Below, piece by piece: positions 43,228-52,134 of a DNA stretch of 64,000 nucleotides; within the stretch, counting starts at the first letter, position 1; every line of letters begins with the position of its first letter. Origin of the DNA: Ascidiimonas aurantiaca. Its GTDB lineage: Bacteria; Bacteroidota; Bacteroidia; Flavobacteriales; Flavobacteriaceae. The notes beneath the pieces are model-generated. The model was given only the letters and a program-made list of their open reading frames with translations, ran no database searches and was not told where the DNA came from. Location: contig NZ_JBBEWR010000013.1 in NCBI RefSeq assembly GCF_037646345.1, forward strand, positions 1-64,000. Direction: 5' to 3'. The position numbers and the translations under genes are program-made.

Positions 43228-43677
43228 ATGATGAAGTTAACAAGTATTACTGGTATTTTGCTTTTCATTTTATTCTGGTCTCCCGCGGTATTCGCACAAA
43301 GTGCTGAAGAACCATCTCCTCAGGATAAAACATCTTACTATGAAAACAGAGCACGGGAAGACGCAGCTTTTGAACAACGTTTTAGTGCCAAAAGTGAGGA
43401 GGAAGAAGATAAGTTCTGGAAAGAACAAAAGGCTTATGAAAAGAATTTAAAAAAACGGGATCGAAAAGCATACAGAGCGTATATGAGAGGAAAGCGCGCA
43501 GCATACAGAGAGCATATAGAACACTGTGATGCACATTGCCACCATAGTGCTTTTTACTATGAACATGCTTCTTTTTACTATCACGGTTATCATGGGTATG
43601 GAAGGCGCTATCCCGCAACGCATGGGGTAAGGGCTCGTGTGAGATTAGGAACGCCTGCTATTCGTATTGGTTTATAA
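43228..43677 (+). CDS. Exported His/Tyr/Arg-rich protein of unknown function
   Basis: 149 residues with a signal peptide ending AVFAQS. The middle (30-85) is highly charged and helical (EEEEDKFWKEQKAYEKNLKKRD), then comes a basic Tyr/Arg stretch and a cluster rich in His, Tyr and Cys (HCDAHCHHSAFYYEH...YHGYHGYGRR), which could bind metal. No family recognised. It is divergent from the hydrogenase operon and has its own terminator, so a link to nickel handling is possible but unproven. Confidence 0.7.
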   Translation: MMKLTSITGILLFILFWSPAVFAQSAEEPSPQDKTSYYENRAREDAAFEQRFSAKSEEEEDKFWKEQKAYEKNLKKRDRKAYRAYMRGKRAAYREHIEHCDAHCHHSAFYYEHASFYYHGYHGYGRRYPATHGVRARVRLGTPAIRIGL

Positions 43678-43692
43678 GATAACTACTCTATT

Positions 43693-43718
43693 AAAAACCG
43701 GCTTCACAGCCGGTTTTT
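43693..43718. terminator. Bidirectional terminator between convergent genes
   Basis: AAAAACCGGCT and AGCCGGTTTTT arms with a 4-base loop, followed by T on the + strand. It overlaps the last base of the deacetylase gene. Confidence 0.85.
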
Positions 43719-44620
43719 TAAAAATAGATATCGGTTGCCAGTCTGTAGGTATTTGCGTGTGCTTCAACAATGGTTTTAATATCAGGTGAGTAGCCGCCTC
43801 CCATACTGCATTGTACGGGTATTTCAAGCTTTTTGCAGGTTTCCAGTACAATTTCATCTCTATGCATACAGCCTTCCATACTTAAAGCCAGTTTTCCCAG
43901 TTTATCATTTTCAAGTATATCTACTCCGGAGAGATAAAAAATAAAATCAGGCATATGCCGGGCAATAAGTTGGGTAAGCGTCTTTTTGAGTAGAGACAGG
44001 TATTCATCATCCCCGGTTTTATCGGGGAGAGCAATGTCCAGATCGCTCTTTTCTTTTTTAAAAGGATAATTGCTTTTTCCATGCATGGAAAAGGTAAATA
44101 CAGCAGTATTATTTGCAAATATTTCGGCGGTGCCGTTTCCCTGGTGCACATCCAGATCTACAATCAGGATTTTTTTAGCCTGTTTTCGATATTGAAGATA
44201 GCAGGCTCCAATGGCCTGATCATTCAGCAAACAGAAAGCTTCTCCACGATTGGAATACGCATGGTGCGTTCCACCTGCAATGTTCATGGAAATGCCGTAT
44301 TGTAATGCGTATTCACAGCCCTTTAGGGTTCCGTTAGCAATACGCAATTCTCTTTCAATAAGTTCTTTTGAAAGCGGAAACCCTATTTTACGAGCCTCTC
44401 TCGCACTTAACTGTAGTTGTTTAAGGTTTTGATAATAGGTAAGAGTATGTGCTCTTAAAACATGGGCATCGTCAGGAATCTCGGGGGAGAAGAAATTTTC
44501 TTTGGTACAGGTGCCTTCATGTAGCAGTTGCCTGGGCAGCAACTCGTATTTAAGCATGGGAAAGCGATGCTTTTCCGGCAGGGGATGTTTATATAAAGGG
44601 TGGTACGCAATTTTAAGCAT
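43718..44620 (-). CDS. HDAC-like (arginase-fold) deacetylase
   Basis: 300 residues. Has the zinc deacetylase signature: GGTHHAYSNRGEAFCLLNDQAIG (catalytic His pair), LIVDLDVHQGNGTAEIF (Asp and His zinc ligands) and SGVDILENDKLGKL (second Asp). It belongs to the bacterial class II/IV histone-deacetylase family, which removes acyl groups from polyamines, acetoin-pathway proteins or lysines. The substrate cannot be read from sequence. It lies alone, convergent with the His-rich protein gene. Confidence 0.9.
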   Translation of the reverse strand: MLKIAYHPLYKHPLPEKHRFPMLKYELLPRQLLHEGTCTKENFFSPEIPDDAHVLRAHTLTYYQNLKQLQLSAREARKIGFPLSKELIERELRIANGTLKGCEYALQYGISMNIAGGTHHAYSNRGEAFCLLNDQAIGACYLQYRKQAKKILIVDLDVHQGNGTAEIFANNTAVFTFSMHGKSNYPFKKEKSDLDIALPDKTGDDEYLSLLKKTLTQLIARHMPDFIFYLSGVDILENDKLGKLALSMEGCMHRDEIVLETCKKLEIPVQCSMGGGYSPDIKTIVEAHANTYRLATDIYF

Positions 44621-44749
44621 ATAAATTATAAATGCTAAATAAAGATACTTACTTTTAAAACGTCATCAGGGTATGGGTCTTTTCTTTTTTTATCATAAAA
44701 ACCATATACAAATATGACTCCTGTTTAAAAAGGTTTTCGTAAGAGTGTG

Positions 44750-46846
44750 TTAGTTAATGGCCGTACCGTTTTCAACGCCTTCTTCATCAGGATTCACAAA
44801 AACCAGTTTACCTTCACTGTTCTCAGTAAGTAAAAGCATGCCTTCACTTACCACACCCCGTAACTTTCTGGGAGCCAGATTGACCAGAACGGTCACTTTT
44901 TTACCTACTATTTCTTCGGGGGTAAAGTGCTCTGCAATACCGGATACTATGGTGCGGGTATCCAGTCCGGTATCTACTTTGATCATGAGCAGTTTATTGG
45001 CTTTGGGTACTTTTTGCGCTTCAAGTACGGTACCGATTCGCAGGTCTATTTTGGTGAAATCGTCAAAAGAAATGGTTTCTTTCTGAGGTTCAATATGCAT
45101 AGATTCTGAGGTTTCATTGGCCTTTTTAGTGGCTTCGAGTTTATCAAGTTGTGCCTGAATTTGCAGATCTTCTATTTTGGAGAACAACAGTTCACTTTTT
45201 CCAATGCTGTGATAAGGTGGTAACAGGAATTTTGCATGTGTTACATCTGTCCATTGAGGTGTTCCGGTTTCCAGGTCCTGAAATGCCAGGATGTTTTTTA
45301 ATTTTTGAGAAGTAAACGGTAAAAAAGGTTCACTAAGTACGGCGAGTCCTGCGGCTATTTGCAGTGCGGTAAACATAATAGTTTTTACTCTTTCTTCATC
45401 TGTTTTGATCTTTTTCCAGGGTTCTTCATCTGCCAGGTATTTGTTCCCGAGCCTGGCGAGGTTCATAAGTTCTTGGCTGGCCTCACGAAACCGAAACCTC
45501 TCTACAGATCTGCCTATTATCTCGGGAAAGGCTTGTAGTTGCCGGAGTGTTTGATTATCAATTTCTGAAAAAGATGCAGGTTTGGGTATGACCCCGTTGT
45601 AATATTTCTGGGTTAGTACGCCCACACGATTGATAAAATTCCCGAAAATGGCAACCAATTCATTGTTGTTGCGCGCCTGAAAATCTTTCCAGGTAAAATC
45701 GTTGTCTTTGGTTTCCGGCGCGTTTGCTGTTAGTGTATAACGCAACACGTCCTGCTGGCCGGGAAATTCTTCCAGGTACTCATGCAGCCAGACGGCCCAG
45801 TTTTTGGAAGTAGATAATTTGTTGCCTTCCAGATTGAGGAATTCATTGGCGGGTACGTTTTGAGGGAGTATATAACTGCCCTCAGCTTTTAGCATGGCGG
45901 GAAAAATGATACAGTGAAAAACAATATTGTCCTTACCTATAAAGTGAATAAGCTTTGTGTTTTGATCTTTCCAGTAGGGTTCCCAGTCTTTTCCTTCTCT
46001 TTGTGCCCATTCTTTGGTAGAGGAAATATAGCCTATGGGGGCATCAAACCATACATAGAGTACTTTTCCTTCGGCTCCTTCTACGGGAACGGGAATGCCC
46101 CAATCAAGGTCACGGGTAACGGCTCTGGGCTTAAGGCCGTCATCTACCCAGCTTTTAACCTGCCCATATACATTAGGTTTCCAGTCATTTTTATGTCCGT
46201 CAAGTATCCATGTCTTTATAAAATCATTGTATTGATCCAGCGGAAGGAACCAGTGTTTTGTTTGCTTTAATGAAGGTTTACTCCCTGAAAGTACAGATTT
46301 GGGATGAATGAGATCGGTAGCATTTAATGAACTACCGCAACGTTCACATTGATCTCCATAGGCTTCTTCATTACCACAAACGGGGCAGGTACCTGTAACG
46401 AAGCGATCTGCAAGAAATTGTTGGGCCTCTTCATCATACAGTTGTTCGGTTACTTCTTCTGTAAACTTACCGGCATCATACATTTTTTTGAAAAAGTCTG
46501 AGGCGGTTTTATGATGAACAGGTGCCGAGGTACGGGAATAATTATCAAAAGAAATACCAAAATCTTCAAACGATTTTTTGATAATGCCATGGTACTTATC
46601 TATAATTTCTCTGGGCGAGACACCTTCTTTTTTAGCTCTCATGGGAATAGCCACACCATGCTCATCACTGCCACATATATATAATACATCACAGCCAATA
46701 CCTCTAAGGTATCTTGCATAAATGTCGGCGGGAATGTACACACCTGCCAGGTGGCCTATATGAATGGGTCCATTGGTATAAGGCAATGCGGCCGTTATGG
46801 TATATCTTTGCGTATTTTCAGCAGACTTTTCAATTGTTTCTGACAT
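44750..46846 (-). CDS. metG: Methionyl-tRNA synthetase
   Basis: 698 residues. Class I motifs: YTNGPIHIGHLAGVY (HIGH), a zinc module CPVCGNEEAYGDQCERCG, WFDAPIGYISS, HFIGKDNIVFH and KLSTSK in the KMSKS position. Residues about 590-698 form the EMAP/Trbp111-like tRNA-binding domain (DFTKIDLRIGTVLEA, GLDTRTIVSGIA), as in other bacterial dimeric forms. Essential for charging tRNA-Met. Single gene. Confidence 0.97.
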   Translation of the reverse strand: MSETIEKSAENTQRYTITAALPYTNGPIHIGHLAGVYIPADIYARYLRGIGCDVLYICGSDEHGVAIPMRAKKEGVSPREIIDKYHGIIKKSFEDFGISFDNYSRTSAPVHHKTASDFFKKMYDAGKFTEEVTEQLYDEEAQQFLADRFVTGTCPVCGNEEAYGDQCERCGSSLNATDLIHPKSVLSGSKPSLKQTKHWFLPLDQYNDFIKTWILDGHKNDWKPNVYGQVKSWVDDGLKPRAVTRDLDWGIPVPVEGAEGKVLYVWFDAPIGYISSTKEWAQREGKDWEPYWKDQNTKLIHFIGKDNIVFHCIIFPAMLKAEGSYILPQNVPANEFLNLEGNKLSTSKNWAVWLHEYLEEFPGQQDVLRYTLTANAPETKDNDFTWKDFQARNNNELVAIFGNFINRVGVLTQKYYNGVIPKPASFSEIDNQTLRQLQAFPEIIGRSVERFRFREASQELMNLARLGNKYLADEEPWKKIKTDEERVKTIMFTALQIAAGLAVLSEPFLPFTSQKLKNILAFQDLETGTPQWTDVTHAKFLLPPYHSIGKSELLFSKIEDLQIQAQLDKLEATKKANETSESMHIEPQKETISFDDFTKIDLRIGTVLEAQKVPKANKLLMIKVDTGLDTRTIVSGIAEHFTPEEIVGKKVTVLVNLAPRKLRGVVSEGMLLLTENSEGKLVFVNPDEEGVENGTAIN

Positions 46847-46943
46847 GGGTTTTCACTTAGCTGTGCAAAAATACAGATTTTGACATAGCGAGTGGAGCAT
46901 GTTGTAAATAAAAAAGACTTCTGTAACCGGGAGGTTTTACTGC

Positions 46944-48557
46944 TTATGACCGTATAAGGACTGATTTACTGTATTTACGATTTTTGTAGTCTATACGATA
47001 AATGTATTGACCTGTGGATAATCGCGTGGCTATATTATCTTTAATAGGGATGGTATAGGTACCCTCTGTCATTATTTCATTTTTCACAGTTCCTATGCGT
47101 TGCCCCAGAATATTATATAATTGTATATCGATAAGGCCTGCCTCTGGTACTTCAAGGTACACTGAAGGTTCTCTGTTTTCTTCGTAAACGGGACGATGTT
47201 CAAAACCCTCTACCAGAACCGGAGGCTCGGGAGGGTTGGTAACCCCGTTACAATCAAAGCCAATTTCTATATTTTGCATGGGCCTTCCCAGTAAATACTC
47301 TTCAACCATTTGCTGGTCTATACATAACCATTTATTCATGACGGTAGCATACAGATCTCTAAAGTCGGTAGTGAAACGGAGGTTGCCACGATCCGGATCG
47401 GAAAGATCTGGGTGTTCTCCTATAAACCCGTTACCGTTAAGTGCGGGGCCAAAAAAGAGGGTAGGGGCTGCAGCGCCGTGGTCGGTCCCTAAAGAGCCAT
47501 TTTCAAAGATCCTGCGTCCAAATTCTGAGAAGGTCATACCAAGCACTTTTGATTGCATACTTGCAAAACCGAGGTCTTCATAAAAATGCTTTACTGCGAG
47601 GGATAATCTTGACATAAGACGCTCGTGGTTTATAGGCTGATTGGCATGTGTGTCAAAACCGTTTAAACTTACCATGTACACTCGGGTACCGAGATTTCCT
47701 TTAATGAGGCGTGCCAGAATGGCCAGTTGCTTGGCAAAATTATTGTCGTCATATTCTACATCATTTCTTCCGCGTTCATAGGCATCGTGAATAACACCTG
47801 CGTATTTATAAGTGGTATTGGTGGTGCCTCTCAGGAAACGCAACTGATCTCCATACATACAATCGGGCATATTTTCTACGGGATATACCTGCCCCTGTTG
47901 AGCGATACGTTCTAATTGATTAGGATTGGCCGTAACAAAAGCATAGTTGGTTTGCGTTCCTTCAAAAATGAGGTTCCCAAAACTTCCAATTTGTATAGCT
48001 GCCGGAGTTTCCGGAGGCGTTACCAGATAATCGGGATAAATATCTTCAAAATAACGACCCATCCACCCGGTTCGTAAACGGGTAAGGTGTTCTGTAGAGG
48101 CCCAAATATCTGATGAAGTAAAATGCGACAGGTTTTGTTCGGGATAGCCAACGCCATGCACTACTTTCATGGCACCTTCTCCCCATAGAGGTTCCAGGTT
48201 CTTCATATATCCGGCCATACCAAACTCATCGGTAAGGTTAATTACTTTACTTTCAGGAATGTATATGGAAGGGCGATTGTTGGCATACACATCAAACTGA
48301 TTAAGGGGTACAATGGTATTAAGACCGTCATTACCACCATTAAGCCTTATGAGTACGAGAATATTATCGGTTTCTGCATTGTTAATGGCCATAGAAAGAG
48401 GAGACAATGATGAGGCACTCATAAGATTGTTACCTATCATCATGGTACCGGCACCGGTAATACCCAGGGCCTGTAAAAAGGACCGCCTACTCCAAAACGT
48501 GTGTTCCAGATCGTGTCTTTCTTCCTTTGTTAATTTTTTAGGGTGAATATCGCACAT
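46944..48557 (-). CDS. DUF1501 exported protein with Tat signal and T9SS tail
   Basis: 537 residues. The N-terminus has a twin-arginine motif FWSRRSFLQALG, followed by a hydrophobic stretch. The DUF1501 domain (60-460) resembles alkaline-phosphatase-fold proteins, with NGGNDGLNTIVPL, MTFSEFGRRI and GTDHGAAAPTLFFG. The last 75 residues match the type IX secretion sorting domain (IDIQLYNILGQRIG, LSTGQYIYRIDYKN, KYSKSVLIRS). It is likely exported by Tat and then secreted or anchored through T9SS. Together with the DUF1800 gene 7 bases upstream it forms a conserved pair of unknown function. Confidence 0.87.
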   Translation of the reverse strand: MCDIHPKKLTKEERHDLEHTFWSRRSFLQALGITGAGTMMIGNNLMSASSLSPLSMAINNAETDNILVLIRLNGGNDGLNTIVPLNQFDVYANNRPSIYIPESKVINLTDEFGMAGYMKNLEPLWGEGAMKVVHGVGYPEQNLSHFTSSDIWASTEHLTRLRTGWMGRYFEDIYPDYLVTPPETPAAIQIGSFGNLIFEGTQTNYAFVTANPNQLERIAQQGQVYPVENMPDCMYGDQLRFLRGTTNTTYKYAGVIHDAYERGRNDVEYDDNNFAKQLAILARLIKGNLGTRVYMVSLNGFDTHANQPINHERLMSRLSLAVKHFYEDLGFASMQSKVLGMTFSEFGRRIFENGSLGTDHGAAAPTLFFGPALNGNGFIGEHPDLSDPDRGNLRFTTDFRDLYATVMNKWLCIDQQMVEEYLLGRPMQNIEIGFDCNGVTNPPEPPVLVEGFEHRPVYEENREPSVYLEVPEAGLIDIQLYNILGQRIGTVKNEIMTEGTYTIPIKDNIATRLSTGQYIYRIDYKNRKYSKSVLIRS

Positions 48558-48564
48558 GGTGGGG

Positions 48565-50034
48565 CTATTTTAGTTGAAATTCGGGTTCTTTGCTAATGTG
48601 TTGTAAAAGTAAGAATACTTGATAAGGCCCGCTGTCCCAGTACAGGTTCCACGAACCATCATCATAATAATTATCAGGTACATCACTTTTAAAAACATCA
48701 CCGGCAATTTTGTAATCATCTTCGGTAAGCAGGCCTTTGGGTACCAGTGTATCAATAATTACACGTGCTACATAATAAGGGTCTGAAGAAGTACCTGCAA
48801 GTGAAACGCCAAAAGTGCGAAATTGTTCCTGATCTCTATCCCAGTTACTAAACAGGTACCATTCTAAAATAGACCATCGGCCTATAAGTGCATTGGCGTT
48901 TATCCAGTTGCGGTTACGTTGCCAGCCGGCCACATCAACCGGGTCAAACAAGCGCTGCCCGATAAGGCTGCAAAAATAGATCATCCCTTCCATCAGTTCA
49001 TCATCATACCCCAGGGAAGTTTCATTAATGAAATTAAGTGCCACATCAAAGGGACTCTTTATAATAACGCCTATGGATTCATCGTGAAAAAAGTGTTCAC
49101 TTTTAAAAAGTTGCCTTAAAACGGGAGCGAGTTCCCAGTTGGCATCTATAAAGGTGGTAGCCATAGCATTTATAATGGGTTCCTGAGGCTCAGGATGTAC
49201 AAAAAACTTATAGAGTTTTGAACAGATAAAATGTGCTATTTCATTTGCTCTTTCTTCAAAAAGAATATCTATCACATCGTTGTATCCCCAGTTTCCGGTT
49301 CGGCCAAATATGGTTTTAGGTCCGGGATCAAACTGGGCCTCGTCAAAGAGATAACCGCTCCAACGGTCGTCTTCTATGACGCTTTGCACATATCCCGTAA
49401 GGGCTTTAGACGTTTCTACAATATCTTCTTCCGTATAACCAATACCTTCACCCAGGGTGAACAGTTCAAAAAGTTCACGGGCATAGTTTTCATTGGGTCG
49501 GTTCCTCCGGTTTCGGTTCCCATCCAGATAACGTAACATAGCACTGGTAAGTCCTACTTCACTTACGAAGGTTTTAAAATTGCCAATGGCATGAACCTGT
49601 AAATTGTGTATGTATCCGTAGAGATAGGAAGGGGCATCATAAATGTTTAATTCGGTCACAAAGTGATTACTCCAGAAAAAACTAAGACGGTCCCTTAGGT
49701 TATTAGACAACATATTTTGAGTGTAGGTAAGAGCCCAGCTTTCTTTTTGCAGGTTTACCATTTCATTTCTCAGGTCATTATCTTCAGGGTAATCTGTAAG
49801 AGACCAGGTACCCCATTCGGGAGCCGGGGTTGGAGCCATATTTATGGCTTCATCAATAAGCTCATCTACGAGGTTGGCAGGTGTTTTTCCCAAGCCCTCA
49901 TTGATCTTTGAGACAGAAGCACTAAAACCTATTCTTCGATAAAGGTGGTGTACTTTGGCTTCATTCCAGGGGTTTTCCGAAGAAGGAATATACGGGTCAA
50001 GAGAAGCGGTGTTGCAGTTGACAAATAGTTCCAT
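48565..50034 (-). CDS. DUF1800 protein
   Basis: 489 residues. Has the DUF1800 signs: HHLYRRIGFSAS, ERLSFFWSNHFV-like RDRLSFFWSNHFVTE, NENYARELFELFTLGEG, VDVAGWQRNRNWIN. No signal peptide is evident from the chosen start. DUF1800 and DUF1501 genes occur as a pair in many Bacteroidota and Planctomycetota, and their joint role is unknown. It ends 7 bases before the DUF1501 gene. Confidence 0.88.
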   Translation of the reverse strand: MELFVNCNTASLDPYIPSSENPWNEAKVHHLYRRIGFSASVSKINEGLGKTPANLVDELIDEAINMAPTPAPEWGTWSLTDYPEDNDLRNEMVNLQKESWALTYTQNMLSNNLRDRLSFFWSNHFVTELNIYDAPSYLYGYIHNLQVHAIGNFKTFVSEVGLTSAMLRYLDGNRNRRNRPNENYARELFELFTLGEGIGYTEEDIVETSKALTGYVQSVIEDDRWSGYLFDEAQFDPGPKTIFGRTGNWGYNDVIDILFEERANEIAHFICSKLYKFFVHPEPQEPIINAMATTFIDANWELAPVLRQLFKSEHFFHDESIGVIIKSPFDVALNFINETSLGYDDELMEGMIYFCSLIGQRLFDPVDVAGWQRNRNWINANALIGRWSILEWYLFSNWDRDQEQFRTFGVSLAGTSSDPYYVARVIIDTLVPKGLLTEDDYKIAGDVFKSDVPDNYYDDGSWNLYWDSGPYQVFLLLQHISKEPEFQLK

Positions 50035-50245
50035 AAGATTTTGGGCAATGTTTTTGGTTGACTAAGATATTAAAAATTAGTTTTTTACAGTATGGTTATC
50101 TTTTTAACGTTTATCTACCCTAAAATCGTATTTTAGTTTATGGTGATGTTGGGGCATTTAAGTATATACGATCAAACCAGCCGGCTTGGATCATATTTTG
50201 AATGTGGGAGCAAGGTTTCCCATAAAACGTATTTAACCTGACCAT

Positions 50246-50605
50246 ATGGCAAAACATTTTGAATTTGGTAAACAGGCTGAAGAAGCTGCCTGTAAATATT
50301 TAATGAAGAAAGAATATAACATACGGGAACGTAATTATTATTTTGGAAAGGCTGAGATAGATATCATTGCAGAAAATGATGATTATATAGTTTGTGTTGA
50401 GGTCAAGGCGCGAAGTAGTTCTTATTTTGGGAACCCTCAGGAGTTTGTAACAAGAAAAAAAGTACAGCAACTAGTCAAAGCCATGCATGAATATATGCAA
50501 ACTAAAGAGGTAGATAAAGAAGTTCGTTTTGACATCATAGCGGTAATGAAAAACAAAGAAAAACTGGCGATAGAGCATCTGGAAAATGCTTTTTATCATT
50601 TTTAA
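50246..50605 (+). CDS. yraN: YraN-family endonuclease-like protein (UPF0102)
   Basis: 119 residues with the restriction-endonuclease-like core: EEAACKYLMKKEYNIRERNYYFGKAEIDIIAE (Glu and Asp) and CVEVKARSSS (Glu-x-Lys). Function in cells is not settled; DNA processing is assumed. It may be co-transcribed with the ACT-like gene 63 bases downstream. Confidence 0.92.
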   Translation: MAKHFEFGKQAEEAACKYLMKKEYNIRERNYYFGKAEIDIIAENDDYIVCVEVKARSSSYFGNPQEFVTRKKVQQLVKAMHEYMQTKEVDKEVRFDIIAVMKNKEKLAIEHLENAFYHF

Positions 50606-50668
50606 TATGGCAACTAATTGTTGTATTTGAAACAAAATGTGTTATTTTTGCATCAAAGATCATATGAG

Positions 50669-51328
50669 ATGAAAACAATTTCTTCTGTTGTTGAGGTGTA
50701 TATTAAGTCGAAACCTTTTTTACAAAGTGCCCTTTCCCAGGGTATTATTAACCTTACGTCTCTTTCCCGGATAATTAAGGATGATATAGAAGGCCAATTA
50801 GGAAAAGAAGTTCGTAATGGCGCAGTGGTCATGGCGTTAAAAAGATTATCAGATGATCTGGAATTCAGAGCCACGCATAAAATTGTCAAAACACTTAAGA
50901 ACATTGGAGAAATAACTGTACGCTCTTCTCTAAATGATTATACTTTTAAGGTTTCTGATACGCTTTTGCATAACATGGCGCTGCTTATTACCAAGATACA
51001 GGAAAACAAAAATGCATTTTACACATCGTCCCGGGGGGTAAATGAGACTACTATTGTGGTGAGTAATAACATTGCAAAAGATGTGGAAGAGGTTTTCAGG
51101 AACGAAACGCTTATTGAAAGAATAGAAAACCTGTCATCTATAACTGTTAAACTTCCCAAGGAAAATGTTTCTATTCCCGGTATTTATTACTTTATTTTTC
51201 AAAGGCTATCATGGGAGGGGGTAAACATCTATGAAGTGATCTCTACTACGTATGAGTTCACGATCCTGGTTAGTGAAGAGCAGATTGATAAAGCTTTTAA
51301 GGTGATAAAAGACCTGAAGTCAATTTAA
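50669..51328 (+). CDS. ACT-domain-like protein of unknown function
   Basis: 219 residues from the ATG at 50669; a TTG-initiated frame from 50618 would add 17. An N-terminal helical part (SALSQGIINLTSLSRIIKDD...) with a winged-helix look precedes two ACT-like repeats near the middle and C-terminus (STSRGVNETTIVVS-like, LSWEGVNIYEVISTTYEFTILVSEEQI). The C-terminal repeat resembles the regulatory ACT domain of aspartate kinases, and homologues in Bacteroidota are often described that way. No kinase domain is present, so it may be an amino-acid sensor. Its 3' end overlaps the convergent methyltransferase gene by 9 bases. Confidence 0.78.
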   Translation: MKTISSVVEVYIKSKPFLQSALSQGIINLTSLSRIIKDDIEGQLGKEVRNGAVVMALKRLSDDLEFRATHKIVKTLKNIGEITVRSSLNDYTFKVSDTLLHNMALLITKIQENKNAFYTSSRGVNETTIVVSNNIAKDVEEVFRNETLIERIENLSSITVKLPKENVSIPGIYYFIFQRLSWEGVNIYEVISTTYEFTILVSEEQIDKAFKVIKDLKSI

Positions 51329-52042
51329 AGGTCTTTGCCCGTAGATCCCGGTTGCACAGCCAAAAAAATATTCGCAGTACGATACTTTGAGTCCACTTTC
51401 TTTAAATAAAAGTGCTGTTTTTTGTGCGTTTTGAAAGTTTTTGGAATAAATACCCAACATTTTATAACTTTCTTCACTTGTTGTGAAAAGGCGGCTTAAG
51501 AATGGGATTACTTTTGAAATGTAAAACAGGTAAAGAGCCCTCATTGAACGAGGCTTTGGCAGTGATACATCTACAAGGCTAAAGCTGCCACCGGGTTTTA
51601 AAATGCGGTGTACTTCTTTCGAGAAATCACGTATTTGTTCATGTGTAAAGGTTTTCATACCGTAGGCACAAATAACAGCATCTTGTGAGCTATCAGGAAT
51701 GGAGTTATTAAAAACACTTTCCTGTAGTATGTGTATTTGATAACTTGAGTATTTTAATGAGCGTTTTTGTGCTTTTGCCAGCATACCTTCGGAAAAGTCA
51801 AGGGCAGTAAGACAGCCCTCCGGACCAATTTTTTTCAAGATGGCACTCCAGCATTCGCCAATACCGGTCATGAGGTCTGCTACATGGTCTCCAGGCTTTA
51901 AGGCAATTTTTTTTACGGCCTGTTGCCGCCATAAGGGGTAAAAGCCAAATGAGGTTAGAGTATTCATACGCTCGTAAGACCCACTCATTTGATTGAACAG
52001 GTTTGAAACAAAAGCTGCAGTATAAATACGATTATCCATCAT
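51320..52042 (-). CDS. UbiE/MenG-like SAM methyltransferase
   Basis: 240 residues, class I fold. Motif I is VADLMTGIGECWSA (in place of LDxGxG), motif II ALDFSEGMLAKAQKR, then DAVICAYGMKTF and LKPGGSFSLVDVS. The arrangement is like UbiE/MenG, but motif I differs (TGIGECW) and the N-terminal segment (FNQMSGSYERMN) only partly matches. It may methylate menaquinone precursors or be a paralogue. Substrate unproven. Confidence 0.75.
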   Translation of the reverse strand: MMDNRIYTAAFVSNLFNQMSGSYERMNTLTSFGFYPLWRQQAVKKIALKPGDHVADLMTGIGECWSAILKKIGPEGCLTALDFSEGMLAKAQKRSLKYSSYQIHILQESVFNNSIPDSSQDAVICAYGMKTFTHEQIRDFSKEVHRILKPGGSFSLVDVSLPKPRSMRALYLFYISKVIPFLSRLFTTSEESYKMLGIYSKNFQNAQKTALLFKESGLKVSYCEYFFGCATGIYGQRPLN

Positions 52043-52134
52043 TACAAGGAATATTTAAAGATACCTTAAATGAGAAAGAATGCCGTATGGATTAAAAGAA
52101 ATATTTGTTAAAGTTTGGTTTGCCCGGGGTTTTG

